The notes: a model not told the origin generated them from the letters alone. Numbered from the stretch's first letter, positions 1 through 13,368 are shown. The stretch: DNA of 64,000 nt from Fasciolopsis buskii (GCA_008360955.1 LUCM01005573.1:139958-203957), one strand, 5' to 3'. Translations and numbers: made by a program.

Positions 1-2990
1 ATCGATAGAAAAATCACTATAAAAGACATCCATTGATGAGCCCGTACCTATTGGTTGGAAATAAATTTGCGGTAGTCAATCTTTCTCATGGTATTTGGCG
101 AAATTAGTGGACGACAGACACACGGCATTGCGACGTTCAACCCCAAATAGAGCTATGATGTTTGGGGGTGGGTGATATTTCACCGTCGTGCACAATAAGT
201 AGTTAAGGAGATTCCACAAAAGCGTTCGATTCTAGGAAAAAGCCAACAGTATTGGATCCTCTCAAAGCATAGTCTTTAGGATTAGAATCTGCATAGCTCT
301 CCGAGTGAACAAATTTCATCTCACTCAATATCGGTATTGCTCTTGTTCCCGTTTGTCAAATTTTCAATGGTATGGCGATGTAATATCGATGATAGATGAC
401 AGGAATTCATGTAGCTTTAAGTATTTGTCGCGTAATATCGAATAGTCATAAAATCAAACGCAGATGAAAGCTAAGGTGGGTCGGATAACAGAACTAATGT
501 ACATTCTCCACGTTACATAGAACCTCGGCCACGGTTTTAGTCACGAAGACGCTGCCCTTACCCTAACATGTCGTCAAAATTTGTAGAACAAAATGTTATT
601 CTCATATCCATAGGTTGACCTGACAAATCAACCAACTTATCCAGTAAAACTGACCTCTTTTCAAAGCAGCATAATTTTTGTCATTTAGTTAATCGACTGC
701 AAAAACATTCAGTTAGTTCCACCTGTTCGGTGACAGATCAGACATTTCGTATGCCTGATCGAAGGGGACAAAGGAAGATGACATCACTTCTATATAACGG
801 CAGTCCATCCCACAGTCGAATCCTTAGGTATATTGGTCCTTAGGAAACTGAACGATCAGTCAGTCAGATCATGTTCAGAGTGGAACTACTTACCTAATTC
901 AGTCTAGAGTTCAAATACAACCCACCCCCGCCCCTAAAGGACTTATAACTGTCAAGGTGAATTGAAAATATTTACAGTGTAACTTGGTGCTACAAGTGTG
1001 ACTCCGGGTGAAAAGGAGATATTTCTTGCTCAGTTGCCAAGTTCACCGTCCTTCTACTCCCCCAAAGCGATTAACAGAACTAAACTCGACCTCAGATTCA
1101 TTGCTTCATTTGAACACCATTCATGTCGTGATTTTAGGGTCTCTTATTAAGGCAATGAAACGAAATTCCGGATACTCGGTGCAACATTTCACCTTTCCAG
1201 GTTCTTTTCCTTCCCAGAGGGAAAAGCAGAACCCAAAACCTCTAGCCTCACATCTTCACTTAGTACACCTGCCGACTACCGGCATGTGCTTTCTGACTTC
1301 CATTTCGTCACATACAACCCAAGTTCCGCAACTCTTGTGTGAGTCATAAATTCAGTCATGAGGCACACACAAAACCACTTGATTGCCATGTGTGTATGAT
1401 GGTATTTGTTGTACTCGTAAATTAGATTCTGTGCATGTTCCTGTGTGTTTGCACTGAACCGTGAGTGGTGTAAGGAAATCAAATCAGATCAATTGTGAAC
1501 CTGTTCGTCAAGGAATGAAGCCACAGGCTGATGAACCTAGTCCGTTCGATCTCATCTTGCATTATACATGAGATTTTGATACGTTATATGCACAAGGTAC
1601 ATACATGTACACAGAACATAGACACAAAACAACACATAGGGAACCAAGAAAACCGTTCATTCGGGTTCTTGCTGTGAATCTAACGATTAGCTATCACTAC
1701 AAAAATCAGAAAGGGAAATGAAACATATGTTCAGTCATGACTGATGGTGAAAGTATCATTGTCACTGAATACAAATGAACTGCTTTTTATAGAATCACTC
1801 ATTACTCACGAAGTCCAGATGGCGAGGAGGCATATACGAAAAAAATCCAATAAAATTCCAAATTGTGTGCAAAAGGACTCGAATCGGATAGCCAAAAACC
1901 CTGCAGGTAGATGGGATGTTGGTTTGCTTGTTCAGTTAGCGGTCGGTGCGGATCCATCTATAAATGATTCATTTGTCAGATTATAAACAATTCATCTCGC
2001 TCGTTTGTACCGATAACCATCACGTTACAGCTCTTCCGTTTGAACAGTGCCAGAGTGAATACGGAAGAAAACGTCACGGCAATTTCGTTTCTCTCACCAG
2101 TAACTCACGAGTCGAACCATGACGATTCAGCTTAATTTGGCAGGTCAGTTTTCGTGATATCCGCAAAACCCGAACACTTGTTAAGCACGTGCGACGCTAA
2201 TTGGGTCTTAAATGATCAGAACACTGGAGATTTTTGATACAGTATTCCTTTCGTAATTACCACCGGAAATTGCAAAGAAACCATGGAATTCCATTTGTAC
2301 TCGATGCAACCCAGTGAATTGGCAACCCCAAGACGTTCCAGAAGAAATGAGAAGATATGCTCAGTCGGGTTCTTGGTGTTAACTATCCAAAAAACGGCAA
2401 ATTTAGCAACAGAGAAGAAAAGGTAAGGTAGTAATTATATTACCAATTCTATTGTAAAATATATCGTGAGTGTGATTTCGATCAAAGTATGCACAGATTT
2501 CCCATTATGGTAGGGAGAAGGAAGATGTGTAGATTAGTCCCAAAACAAGCTACTAAAATGTTAATAATTTATTTGCACAAAGTACTGATAGGGAAATGGT
2601 GACAAATGCGAATTCACGGCACGCCAATAATATCAATTTGTTTTGTAAGACTATTTCGGTTGGTTGTGTTAGGTCGGCAGTGCTGTCGGAAATAGGCTGA
2701 GGCCACGCAGTAGAAGAGGTTGGAGGTTACATATCATCGTGTGAAGCTATGAGAACCCATCAATTATAATAGGCGCTCTGGTTTGCGTTGCTACATGCGT
2801 CCAAGGAAGTAGTTGTTTCTTTTTGTTAATGTTTACGTCCTCGTGATAACTTTTATTTAGGAAGTTAGCATGTGAAAAATCTGAATCGACAAGTTTTCAT
2901 GCGTGAATCTGCAAGTATAATCTCTCGATTGTCATTCAAGTAAGAAAATGTTTTTTCGCCTCAGTACATCTAACGGCTGGTAGAAGATTC
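1..2990. other. No gene supported
   Basis: I see no convincing exon chain, transposon motif, RNA gene or tandem repeat here. The longest open stretches, near 1008-1349 (+) and 1744-1986 (+), have no recognisable motif and no good pair of splice sites. They are what chance gives at this base composition. Confidence 0.6.
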
Positions 2991-3002
2991 ATGTTTATTT
3001 TC

Positions 3003-3257
3003 TCAGATAGAGACAGCCTGTCGATCATCATCATCCAACAAATCGGTGGAACACGGCATCAAGTGATAAGCATTAATCGTGTATAGTTCGAGCATGAAAT
3101 ATTCTCGTGAACTGTGGATAGCGTTGGCCGTTTGTTTTGCTACTTCTAACCATTCTGGTCCCGGTTTAGTCTTCCGTCCCGTGTCTTGCTGAAGGCATTT
3201 AACTACCAGTTGCTTGGTGGCATAAGATATTTGAAAATCGTTACTTAATACTACCAT
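3003..3257 (-). CDS. Weak candidate ORF, unknown product
   Basis: An 84-codon frame on the minus strand starts with a true ATG and ends at TGA. The peptide is hydrophilic, with an acidic run (DLLDDDD) near the C-terminus and no signal peptide or membrane segment. I recognise no family. It lies just upstream of, and opposite to, the candidate gene at 3.56 kb. No splice site or poly(A) signal stands out at either end. It could be a small single-exon gene, one exon, or chance. It is listed only because its amino acid composition looks more protein-like than most frames in the window. Confidence 0.15.
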   Translation of the reverse strand: MVVLSNDFQISYATKQLVVKCLQQDTGRKTKPGPEWLEVAKQTANAIHSSREYFMLELYTINAYHLMPCSTDLLDDDDRQAVSI

Positions 3258-3555
3258 TCAGAACGAAATATTCTCTTCCCTTTAACTAATTGACGGGAAA
3301 AGCATAGAAACTGATAAGATGAAGCGGCTGACGTTCCCGGTAATGCCAGACATTGACAAATAATCGAAAAAGAATGAACGTGTTTAGTGGACAAGAAATT
3401 GCCAAATACCGTTATTATCTTTACTCTTGGGATTCACGGTAAACCCCCGTGTTGCGTATTAATGCTTATTTGGCTCTTAGCATAACATCACCAAATTAAA
3501 GTTGATCATATCTACAATGAAAAATCTTATACGTCTTTTTATTTTCTCTCTTCAG

Positions 3556-5536
3556 ACACATTTTTTAATCAAACGGTGAAGTTAAGTGTTATTCAAACTG
3601 AACCTCGTCAAGTTCCTGTCCTGAAAAACACGGGAAACTTCATCAGGTTTAAGCACACGGGGTTTTTCTGTTTATCTCGTCTCAGTTTTTGTTGACTAGA
3701 GCTGATCACAGCAGCCAAGCCTGCCTGATGTACAATATTTGGAGAACATATACCTAAAATTAACGGACAGCAACAGCCAATATCTTCTGACTATCGAATA
3801 CCCAACAAGAAACGTGGGAATATGCAATACTAACGTGATAGCAAATTAAAGTTTCACAAGCTCACCAGCCAATTTCTAGTCACAACTCGAACGAATGATT
3901 TACCATTCAATGAGTAGACCTAATATTGTTCGGAAGAGAGGTGAAAAAACTGAATGGCTGAAATCATTAAATGCATTTGACTTTGAACGTTGCATTCCAC
4001 CGTCGAAATCACCGAATCACCGGTGAAGTCAGAAGTGAAACCATCAGGTAGATCTTTTATTCGAGAATTTCTCCAAGTCATCCTCAGCATAATAGGTCAT
4101 ATCCAAAATGGTCTTTGTGTGAGTATTTTTAAGTTAAACTATAGCATCATCTGCATGCTGAAGATGTCTAAGTGAGCTAGATAGTCGATTAGTTTTTAGA
4201 AAAAAATCCGTTTGAAACAGCCAACAATCCACGAAGTGAAACTCTGTGAGGATAAAAGAACCGTAACCTGGTCATCTTCCGTATTTTCTAAACCGAATCG
4301 GCGCAAAGCATCCAACAATATGTTCCGCTTATACTCAAATTATCATATCAAACTTTTCCACAATTCACTTTCGGGTTCCCTGAGGATGATGTTTTTGGGT
4401 GTCAAAGATGAACTACTTATTTTGCATTCCCTGAGACCACCTGCACAACAGACTGTTCAGTACAGTCCGGTCTGGCTGAATGTAATTATGCAGAGAATCT
4501 CAGTAGCACTTCGTCAGTTTATCCACGCTAGTATTGGGCCAACACATAAGGATGCCTTCAAAATTTTCACACCAACAGGTGTGTAAATATGCTCCCAACC
4601 ATACCACTGGTTTCAATTCAGCTAATTATAGAAAAACTGAGCACATCCATTTTTATTATTTCATATTTCATTTTATTGTCGTATCACATGCATACAAGCT
4701 GATTATACCAGGACATCAAGCATTTAGTGCGAATGAATCCCGCCATAGTTTTACACCAGCTTTTCTGACATCACAATGTTTCTCAAAGATATTTTCCGAT
4801 CATTTGCAAAGGTAAGGGTACCCACAAGATGTTTACGTGTCTTGTCCGTTTGAAGTAATGCCAGCTAAATACCGGACATGAGTGGGATTAATTGTAACCC
4901 ATGGAATGGGCAAATTTTCTGAAGTGGGTTCTATTTGCTGGGGAAATTTGCGAGCACATGCTGTGCACTGTATCATCTGTTTGTACAAATGGATTATCTT
5001 TTTCTCAGTATTTGAAAAATAATAACATTATTGATTAGTACTATCTCTTCTACTCCCAAAGAGATCATGTAGCCGATGAACTCATCAGGTAAGTTAGTAC
5101 TTTGTTCTGATGCACTGAACTAACGTCTCCCAATTAACATGCATGCTTTCGAATTTTACTTCTCTTCATTCAGCTCTGGAAGGCCACGGCAATGAACCAA
5201 TATGAGTTTCACAGCTGCAAACGATACCTAAAAGACCTTAGGTGAATTTACTTTACGTTCCACGACACGCGTACCAAAATGTAGCATGCGTTACGATAGA
5301 GATCTTCGAAGGCTTGGCCTCACAGGCATGGACCGGAAAACCAATTTAAGCCACATCTTAACGAGAGTAGCAGCCAGCACCAAGGCATACACGAAACCAA
5401 TGTGACGGTCAACAGAAAACAAGCTGTACTTATTTGCAGCAGTTACCGCAAAAAGTGCTTGGTACCAACATTACCATATTCGGACTGCGATTTCATATGG
5501 TTCGATGCTTTCCTCCGTAAAGCCTTCAAACAGTAA
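3556..5536 (+). CDS. Candidate multi-exon gene, unknown protein
   Basis: Proposed exons are 3556-3646, 3777-3813 (or 3834), 3880-3940, 4078-4118, 4200 (or 4221)-4578, 4712-4811, 5062-5088, 5215-5241 and 5440-5536. Every junction is GT-AG and every phase agrees (1-2, 2-0, 0-1, 1-0, 0-1, 1-2, 2-2, 2-2, then stop TAA at 5534). Good donors are GTAAGG at 4812, GTAAGT at 5089 and GTGAGT at 4119. Good acceptors end at 3555, 3879 and 5061. The core is the 4221-4578 exon, about 119 open codons, including the run CEDKRTVTWSSSVFSKPNRR. The 3' end has two 27-nt exons that keep frame. No domain is recognised and no start codon exon was found, so the 5' end is open. The weakest link is the acceptor at 3776. 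A stronger acceptor at 5173 would give a longer, phase-0 version of the exon ending at 5241, which breaks the chain. Joining many short exons by eye invites overfitting; the two middle exons are the most credible. Confidence 0.4.
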
Positions 5537-5542
5537 ACCATA

Positions 5543-5548
5543 AATAAA
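5543..5548 (+). terminator. Poly(A) signal AATAAA
   Basis: A canonical AATAAA lies 7 bases after the TAA stop of the proposed last exon (5440-5536). This position fits a very short 3' UTR. The hexamer is also common by chance in AT-rich DNA, so it supports the gene model only weakly. Confidence 0.3.
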
Positions 5549-5559
5549 CCAGGTGCGAG

Positions 5560-8500
5560 TAATTGTAAAATGCTATACTTGAAGACTTCTGCAAGTGAAA
5601 ACCATAAAGCCGTCATCCCAGAACTAAACCAATCGCAAACAGCCTCGAGATATGAAAGAATACACGGTTAATTGTGGTTATTCCATAAACACGACGAAAA
5701 AAATATTTCTTCTACTATGTGGATAAATTGCGCCAGTAAAAATGACATTATCAGCGAGGATGCAATCTTTCTGTGAATGTACTCCATGACATGAGTTCAG
5801 TTGGATTCTCCGATTTTTGTCACCAGGCGAAAGAGCCTGAAAATGGTTTCAGTGGTTTCATTGCAAACGAGCTTTTACAGAATACCAACTTATTCGGCAT
5901 GCAGATTGACGTTTTTCGTTTGTGTACGAGTGACAGTTATGGGGTTCTTTTCAGCTCAGAAATCTGACCACTTTTGGAGCATTCCTTCCACAACCATGCT
6001 AACCGGAAACTGAGATTGTTGTTAAACAGTCACGCTTTGACGACATACCAAAGGCTGGACACATTAAATTGTTTTATTTGAACTGCGATGAAAATAGCAT
6101 TAAGTTAGGTGAATCAAATCAAACAATGCAGCGCTTTTCTCGAAACAATGCTGATACAAAGAACTGACTTGCTGTAGAGGCTACCAAAACTACCTTTCTG
6201 AAGTTTTGCGTTCTTGGACCGCATCTAGTCATTATGGCTGCCCACATTTACGGAATAAACAGAGTTGACTCTAGTTTTAAAAGTTGCCAAACCAGGGGAG
6301 ATTCAAATTCACGGATGGGCAATGCGAGGAAATGGTGCCCTAGGCTAAAACACAAGGCACTTAAGCTACGTTGTTCCTTTCTAAACTACACGGATAACAT
6401 TGAAAATTAGTATCGTGGCCATATTGTGTTTACCATCGGGCGATTTCGACCGTAAAAAATGAAGAAAACTTTAATTTTGTTGGAACAACTGAGAAGGCGG
6501 AATTAATGAATGCTTACACAAAAGTAATTGATAGTCACTCCCTGGGTCTTCTGATCATTTCACAGTAGATTTGGAGTTGTTCACGTGCTTAACAAGAAAC
6601 CGACCTACTGTCCTTCGATCCTTACAATGTGCTATTTTTTGCATTGTTCAGAGTTTAAGTCGCCTACCTGTCTTTTCATACGGACCATACGCAATAATTT
6701 CAAGAAAATTTAGTTCTGAGTTTTCGAAAGTCATTTGGTAGTAGCACACTACTGAAGAGTGCACATGTTCGCAAGTCTGAAGACAGATATTGTGAAAACA
6801 GGTTATCCAGGGATTTCGGCAGCAAGAGTATCTCCACCTAACAGAAGAGTGAAAAATGCACTGCAACTGTTCCCGTCCCATTTCAGCTCCTCGTTAGGTA
6901 AATTTATCCCTATAATACGCTCGTAATCTTGTGAAGTACGCGCTGGCGTGGTTTTCCCTAAATATTAATGGGCCATCATCCACAAACCTGTCGGCTCTTT
7001 AAGCACACATCAGGTCGATAGTAATAAGTTGAAGTTCTCACAGATACAAACCAGTGATCCAACACGGCGCGCATTTTTCGTTTAGGATTATTAACGTTAC
7101 ATGTTTTATGTAAGTGTCACGATAGAGTGCTCATCGATTCTGTTGATCACGGACTTTTAAATTCTAATCTCCCGTGTCGTGCGTGATCTGATAGCCACAG
7201 CTTGGTACAGAATGAATCGGTTCACACCAATTGATGTTCACATTGTTCAGCATCAGCCTTTCAAGCCGAATTAGGTCACCGTGTTAGTCAGCAAAATATT
7301 TCCTGAATCAGTTTATTGTGCACAAGCGAACTTGAATAAAACGTCCACATTTGCGGGTTCGTTGCACAGTCGCATGATTAGCGAAAACCAGGTAGCATGT
7401 CAACTATCGTGTTTCTGACGGATGGGCAGCGAATCTCAGGATTTTGTCTAGACAACTATACAAGAATTAGAAAAGGAAAAGTTTCGCGGCAACTGGGTTT
7501 GTATGGTATGCTGCACATCTTATCGTTTGCTGGTGGAGAAATGTGTCCTCGAGTGCAACAAAACTGGAAATAAGACAATTAATCATCAGGGATGGATAAG
7601 ATTGTCTGTATTACGAACGGGAAGTGAGTAACTCGAATTAGACAGTTGTAACCTCTTATTTCTTGAGGAACACGAACCACTAGTGAACATAGTATTTGTC
7701 CATCAACATTCAGAGGAAATTCGAACGGGACCATCATGTGTAACCGACTGATTGTTCCCCACTGCTCGCCCATCCTAAGGAGATATCGTATGATAAAACG
7801 CACGACAAATGGGCTTCTTGTTGGAAACTTCCCTATTAGTATCAGTGGAAGATATCCTTAGATTAAAAAGAATAAAAATTGCCGAATGCTGTTCGACCTG
7901 ATTAGCAATTATGATTCAGTCTAACTCAAACCCACTACCCCACGGCCAAGCTATATTCTAAAACAATACTCACGGTGGCAAATATATGATTACATTTCTC
8001 CTCATGGTTCCGCGATATAATTAACTACATCCCAAACATGAACTATAAAAGTTCTGCCATTCACACCATTTACGTTCTATGGACTTAGGCAAGTACCCTA
8101 AAACTCCAAAAAACTACCAATGACCGAAATAAGATTCAGAACAAAAAAGGTCAAGAAGTGTTGCAAGTGTTGTTGTAGACCTAATTTCTCTATGAGTTCT
8201 GTTGCTATTTCTCAAGACGCTTACTTTGGTCTGGCCCTTTCAAAACAATTCTTTATCATATCGGTGTTCATATTAATTATTTCCCGTTCAGCCTTAACAC
8301 TCACTTCTCTTTGTCTACCTTGCTTAGACTGAAAAAACTGCCAATCGTACCTCGGAAATGGCAGGCAATAGGTAGATTAATTTGTATGGTGTGCAGTGTG
8401 TTTACGACAGTGGGGGACAACTCTGAACATTTATCGTTAATCTGAGTTACAGGCAAAATGAATTTCCCAGTTCACTATTTTGCTGAGACAATTCAATGGA

Positions 8501-8630
8501 CAGAATTCTGTTGGAAACTACTGGAGGCGTTATCTTTATCAATCTCGAAAACTAAGGAAGAAACTTCGTTTTTTATAAAACAATCAGACATATTGGTTTC
8601 AACAAGGCAGCCACATTCAGCTAAGAGCTA
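5560..8630. other. Mostly featureless stretch
   Basis: No transposon motif or tandem repeat was seen. The only items worth noting are a minus-strand open frame near 6648-6881 (listed separately) and another minus-strand frame at 7579-7803 with no motif and no clear splice sites. Confidence 0.5.
6662..6881 (-). CDS. Weak candidate 5' exon, unknown product
   Basis: Reading the minus strand, an ATG at 6881 opens a 77-codon frame that ends in a stop just after a good donor-like site (CAG then GTAGGC near 6661). An initial exon of about 73 codons is therefore possible. The peptide ends with ELNFLEIIAYGPYEKT and is rich in Cys and His in its first half. No family is recognised and no partner exon was found on the minus strand. 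The plus strand here also carries an acceptor-like tract ending in TTGTTCAG near 6650 with an open frame behind it, so the strand itself is uncertain. Confidence 0.18.
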
Positions 8631-8640
8631 CCATGCGAAG

Positions 8641-8712
8641 ATTCCAATTAGCGGTGAGAGGATTCGAACCCGCCTTGAACCGTGTCACGAGAACGTTTAG
8701 CTCAAGGACAAC
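8641..8712 (-). repeat. tRNA-like unit (probable SINE head)
   Basis: On the minus strand there is a perfect pol III B-box, GGTTCGAATCC (8660-8670). About 25-35 bases upstream is a tRNA-like A-box region (TGAGCTAAACG, near 8697-8707). I could not fold a full tRNA, so a tRNA-derived SINE or a tRNA pseudogene is more likely than a working tRNA gene. Confidence 0.4.
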
Positions 8713-9027
8713 ACAGCGAACAGATCCAATGCAGCCTGGTTGGAACAGAATTGGATTTGCTTATGCATAATAGCAGGCACTATCATTTTGTGCAAATTCA
8801 TTGTCGCTGCAAAAGTTAAGGTCGACGAAACGTTTGGACTGGGAAGTGATATGCACCACAGTGGATGGGATAACGACAAATGGGAGTTCATTTTTTTGAC
8901 CTTGGATCTTGCAATTAATTTCAACGTAATTCGTGATTGCATCTCACTATTTTAGTTAAATTTGAATAGTTATATGTCATCTGCAGGCTGCGCTTATTTT
9001 TTGTTGGTATCCTGTGAGTGGAAGCAG

Positions 9028-9085
9028 ATGCGGAATTCAACCCGGAGATGGGCTTTGATAAGCACTATCCGCTGACTGAAAGACG
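9028..9085 (-). repeat. Weak tRNA-like unit
   Basis: The minus strand reads a degenerate B-box, GGTTGAATTCC (9032-9042), preceded by an A-box-like stretch (CAGCGGATAGTGC) at the spacing expected of a tRNA promoter. Both boxes are imperfect. This may be a decayed SINE copy or chance. Confidence 0.25.
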
Positions 9086-9099
9086 TTCGAGAACATAAT

Positions 9100-12000
9100 A
9101 ATACCACCTAGCTATGCTATCTAAGGTTACCTATGACATTTGTAGTCACTATCGTAGGACTGAAACTGCAACTTAGAAATGCGAAGTGAATTGGTTGTTT
9201 TCATAATCAACTCATTGCACAAGAGGACCTTGTCATAACTGAGGCGAAATTGGGTCCCACAAGGACCAAGGAAGGAACATTAAATATTAAACAATCCCAG
9301 CCATCAGGCTATCTAACAGCATGTGACTAATCACAATGCTCTAGTATAAACCAAGAACGGAGATAGTTTACTAGGTTATCCGCAGTTTATCTAGCCAACG
9401 AAGGAAGATGTTCCGTACCCCGGGATAAACTTCGTTCTCTTGAGATGGTAAAATTTAGTAGATTGCGGGTGATGAATCCAACTACAGTGATTTTGCTCCG
9501 TGAAGATGATCGAATACAAGATGACGCTGGTCTTTATAGAAACAGAATAGGAAATTACGGTTTTCTTCAATGGACCCTAGAACATTTTGTTCTGACCCAA
9601 AGTTTAAGATCCTGCTGAGGCCTCAAATCTAATAGTTTTTGGATGACGAAGAAGGATGAACTAAGAAAGGCATAAACGCTCGGGAACACGAGTGAAAAGA
9701 TTTGCCATCGGAAATTATCCAAAAACGGGAACGCCGGGAAAATGTGCTAATCGTTTGAGACGAAAATAAATTGTTAGCATTTGTTCCGAACAAAAACGGA
9801 GCAGCAAAAAAGCAGGAAATGAGGAATGATTGAGCGTCGGCTCTAAGAATTATTAATGGAAATAACTGTCACATTCCTTCACTGAAGGGAAACCAAGGGG
9901 AAATAAATCGAATGATCACTCAGTGCATTCCAACAGGAAATATACCGTGAGATTTAACGGATATCTCGGAATAACATCTTAAGCCGACAATTCGAAGTAT
10001 CGGATTTGAGTGAGAATCAGTACGTTTTCTTTTGTTATTTTTTGAAAATCTTTCCATTCATTGGAAGATTACAAGTAGAGCACCGTTTGGCATGCAACGA
10101 TAATCATTCCATTCCCTTCCAGTTTACATTGATCGTTGCATATGCTTTTTCGAAATAAAACATGCGACAGAGTTTAAAATAAACGCAAATTCACTCATCG
10201 TGGCCCTGGATAATCACAAGTCCATCCGCTCTGTGTTACAACCATAGGTACTGGAACAAGATTTTTACTAACTATGGTCCATCTAGTTTCGGATCACACT
10301 CATAAAATGTGTCATCCCAAGGTGCAACTAGTTTACTATCCTTGCAAATTTAGCCTACGCTGTCTGGAAGTCAAATTAACCAGTTACGCGTATTTCGTCG
10401 CGCCTACACACCCGTGACAGTACGCAATAATTTTGTCTGTGACTATGCCTTAGTTTCATAATAGAAGTGCCGTAACTTTAATAAAGTTTTGATGCATTGC
10501 ATTCAGTGTTTATGTGCATTCTCACCTAACTTCAAACTATGGTCAATGACAGTTGCATGTTTAAAGCCGTCGCTTAAAAAGAAAAATGCCAGGGACAAAA
10601 GCGTAAAATCTAAATGTTCCAAATGTCTGTTATCTCTCTCTCTCTTTCTTGGTCAGTCTACCAACTGGAAGTGCCATTTATCGACGCAGAAACATTTGCC
10701 AGGGTTAAATCTGTGAAATATCCTGATGAAAATGCGAAGTGAACTTCCACCTGTTTGATGAATCACCGCAGGTTGTCATTTCAAATCGGAAGGCTTCGAC
10801 AATACAAGGTGAAACAAAATACCATCTACAGTTTTGTATGCCAATTTATTTTTAAAATTCTTGTTTACTGTTCCGTTTTCTTTCCCGGCTTTCTTAAACA
10901 TTCTCTGCCGAGGACCGTCAACTGTTAGCTGTTTCTTTCATGATACTAAACGAATTGTCCGCTAGACCGTGTGAGTTTAGCACCCATACGCATGTGAAAA
11001 GGTTTTGCCCAATGTACTTCCAGATCTCACAAATCCTCTGCAAAGTGAGCCTTCAATGTCCCGCTCTCATGTTTTCAACAAGATCCATTTTCCGTTCCAT
11101 ACCATCCAGAGGTGATAACGACAAGAACTCAACCGTTCCATATCGAGCACACATCTTGATAAGCAGTGGTCGTGTTTCAACTGATTTACTGAGCAACATA
11201 TCTTAATGTGTTCAAATAATTCCTCGAAGAGTTTACTTTTTCTTCAATTTTACTAGATGGTGAGTGTTTCTACGTTTTTTCCCACGGGTTTTGACTGAAA
11301 TGCGACATTTTTATACGCAAAGGTTTATACAATACAAAGAATTCTGTCCGAAAAAGCCGATCATAAAATATTTTTAGTCAAGAAAACGTGTGCTAATTTG
11401 ACTGATGCATTTTGCTACTGTCTGCGCATTCCGCTCCGTATACGACCATTCTTCAGCTTCCAATTGTTCTTTTGATTTCGATATAAACTTTCTCACGGAT
11501 ACGGATACTCTATGGTCGATTGTGAAGTCATGACTTTGAGTCAGTCTTGCATTTGTTTCATTATATATATATATATATTTATATGCATATATATAGTCAT
11601 GACCCGTGGTTTTGGTTGTGTAATTGGGTTCTACTTATTGATTCTCCTCATGGTTCTTTTGGGGAAATTGCTTGGAAATCCAATTTTATTGGTGCTTCTT
11701 AGAAAGGTGCTTTATTCTTGACTTCTTTATTCTATCTCTTTGCACTGAATTCAAATCGACTGGTGGCAAAACGTTTCTGGCCTAAATATGAAGTTCAGAG
11801 ATCAGACCTTTATAAAATCGTTTGACTCTACAACCGACAGTCCGGTGAACAGTTGAACTGCTTTTACCTTGACTGCATGTGGCAATACACTAACTGCCTG
11901 CATTACTTATTTGGTCAGCTTGGCTAGCGTGACATGTAAACTGTGTTGTTGCTTTCAATCGGTGGCAAACGAAGCGAAAATATTCCCTCTTCCGGTTTTT

Positions 12001-13220
12001 TCCCGAAAGTGTAGCTTCATGGTTTTCGAATCTTTTTACTATCGTTTGAATGCATTACTCGATAACTTGACCGGCACAAATAAAGCAGTCAAAATTAGAG
12101 CATCTCAACTCGATGGTCACTAGTTCCAGCTTATCCACAGTAAGCCAACTATCCTCTTTTGGGAGACCTCAAATGAACCTAACCTTCGTCCTTCAAAACG
12201 AAGAAGATTGAAATATATACTTCCTCTATGCTGCACAATTTGAAAAAGAACTTAATGATGGATAAAATTCACGAAATCCGAAGTTAGCACGTTCGACAAG
12301 AAGCGTTCTTATCTTTGTCACGGAGATTTCATCGAGCCGAGGTTTAATACCTTTGCGACTGACTTCCCAGACAAGTCCTCGAAGGCAGACGTAGCAAGAT
12401 TATATCAAAGGGCTTAAAAACCCTATACGGTTAGATGACCAAATACTAGCCATCCAGTTAATATTAAAACATCACTTTCATCCGCATCTAAACTGACTCA
12501 TTACCTTCGAGTGAACTATCCCTCTGGATATATTTTAGAGGGACAATTAGGACCCCACGGCAACAGTTTGCACTAACTGAGTTTTCCTGATGTCTCCATT
12601 TATGCTCCCCGTACGGTAACCATTTTAGGGGTTTGTAATTTTATGGAATCTAGTGGGTTAATAGCAAAACTTTTGTCAGGATTAGGAACCTGAAAGGGTG
12701 CTCTGCATGCTTCATTTACGCGGAAACCAAAGGTTTCAACGGTTTTGCGACAACAACAGTTTCTACTTTTCATAATATTTTCGTTGGGGTTAAAGAACGA
12801 ACAGTCGAACTTTTATTTCCTGTTTTTTCACAACACTACTGTGAGGTTACTCAGCATTGTTCTCTGCACTGCACACGGAAATAGGGATATTGTCAAAATG
12901 TAGGGAGTATAAAACTTGTGCAGCAATGTATATTTACGATTCTGCACATTGACAGAACATGCGCTTGTTCTTATCCGAATATCCTACTTTCAGCTTTGCC
13001 CAAATGTGAAACCCATCCCTGACTTGAGTGTATAACGTTTATCGTGAATCTAACATTAGGTAGCCGTCATTTGCGTCTCCGGTAGGTTGGTCATCACATT
13101 TTTTCGGTCGTGTTTGACAGTTCGGAATTTATTACGACGAGTTTTCGCTCAAAGAGCTAAAGTGTACTACATTAAAATGAATGAATGCTTTATCTAACAT
13201 AACCATTACACATGTCCACT
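9100..13220. other. No gene supported; short microsatellites
   Basis: This stretch holds a (TC)n run at about 10632-10648 and a (TA)n run broken by TTTATATGCA at about 11562-11596. Open frames near 10489-10716, 10940-11206, 11869-12123 and 12286-12416 (+) carry no motif I recognise. A lone ATG followed by GTGAGT sits just after a pyrimidine-rich tract near 11258. I do not call it an exon. Confidence 0.5.
11562..11596. repeat. (TA)n microsatellite, interrupted
   Basis: About 35 bases of alternating T and A, interrupted once by TTTATATGCA. It is a simple-sequence tract with no sign of a wider element. Confidence 0.8.
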
Positions 13221-13225
13221 TTCAG

Positions 13226-13368
13226 CTCGCAAGCAGGCCCGTGGATTCATCTGTTTCATTTCTTTACCTAATGAGAAAGCTTCTCCACGGTTGACTCCAA
13301 GCTCCGATACGACACTCGTTTGGATTCTCACAGTAGCCGCCTTTTTCGTTAACAGACTATCCCACTGA
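13226..13368 (+). CDS. Weak candidate terminal exon
   Basis: A textbook 3' splice site (CATGTCCACTTTCAG, ending at 13225) is followed by a frame that stays open for 46 codons to TGA at 13366. The peptide has a hydrophobic stretch, TTLVWILTVAAFF, near its C-terminus that could be a membrane segment. No matching upstream exon was worked out, and another frame is also open for about 22 codons. It lies some 550 bases before the Gypsy remnant and may itself be repeat-derived. Unknown product. Confidence 0.2.

Noticed and set aside
3990..4040. Exon in the frame starting at 3990
   Set aside because: That frame has a TGA at 3984 and no AG acceptor between it and the open part, so it cannot be entered there; the short exon at 4078-4118 was used instead.
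8641..8712. Working tRNA gene
   Set aside because: The A- and B-boxes are good, but acceptor, anticodon and T stems do not all fold. The same holds for the units at 20.1, 46.5, 59.2 and 60.7 kb.
11256..11262. A 3-base exon (ATG between TAG and GTGAGT)
   Set aside because: It fits splice consensus on both sides but has no support; more likely a chance overlap of an acceptor-like and a donor-like string.
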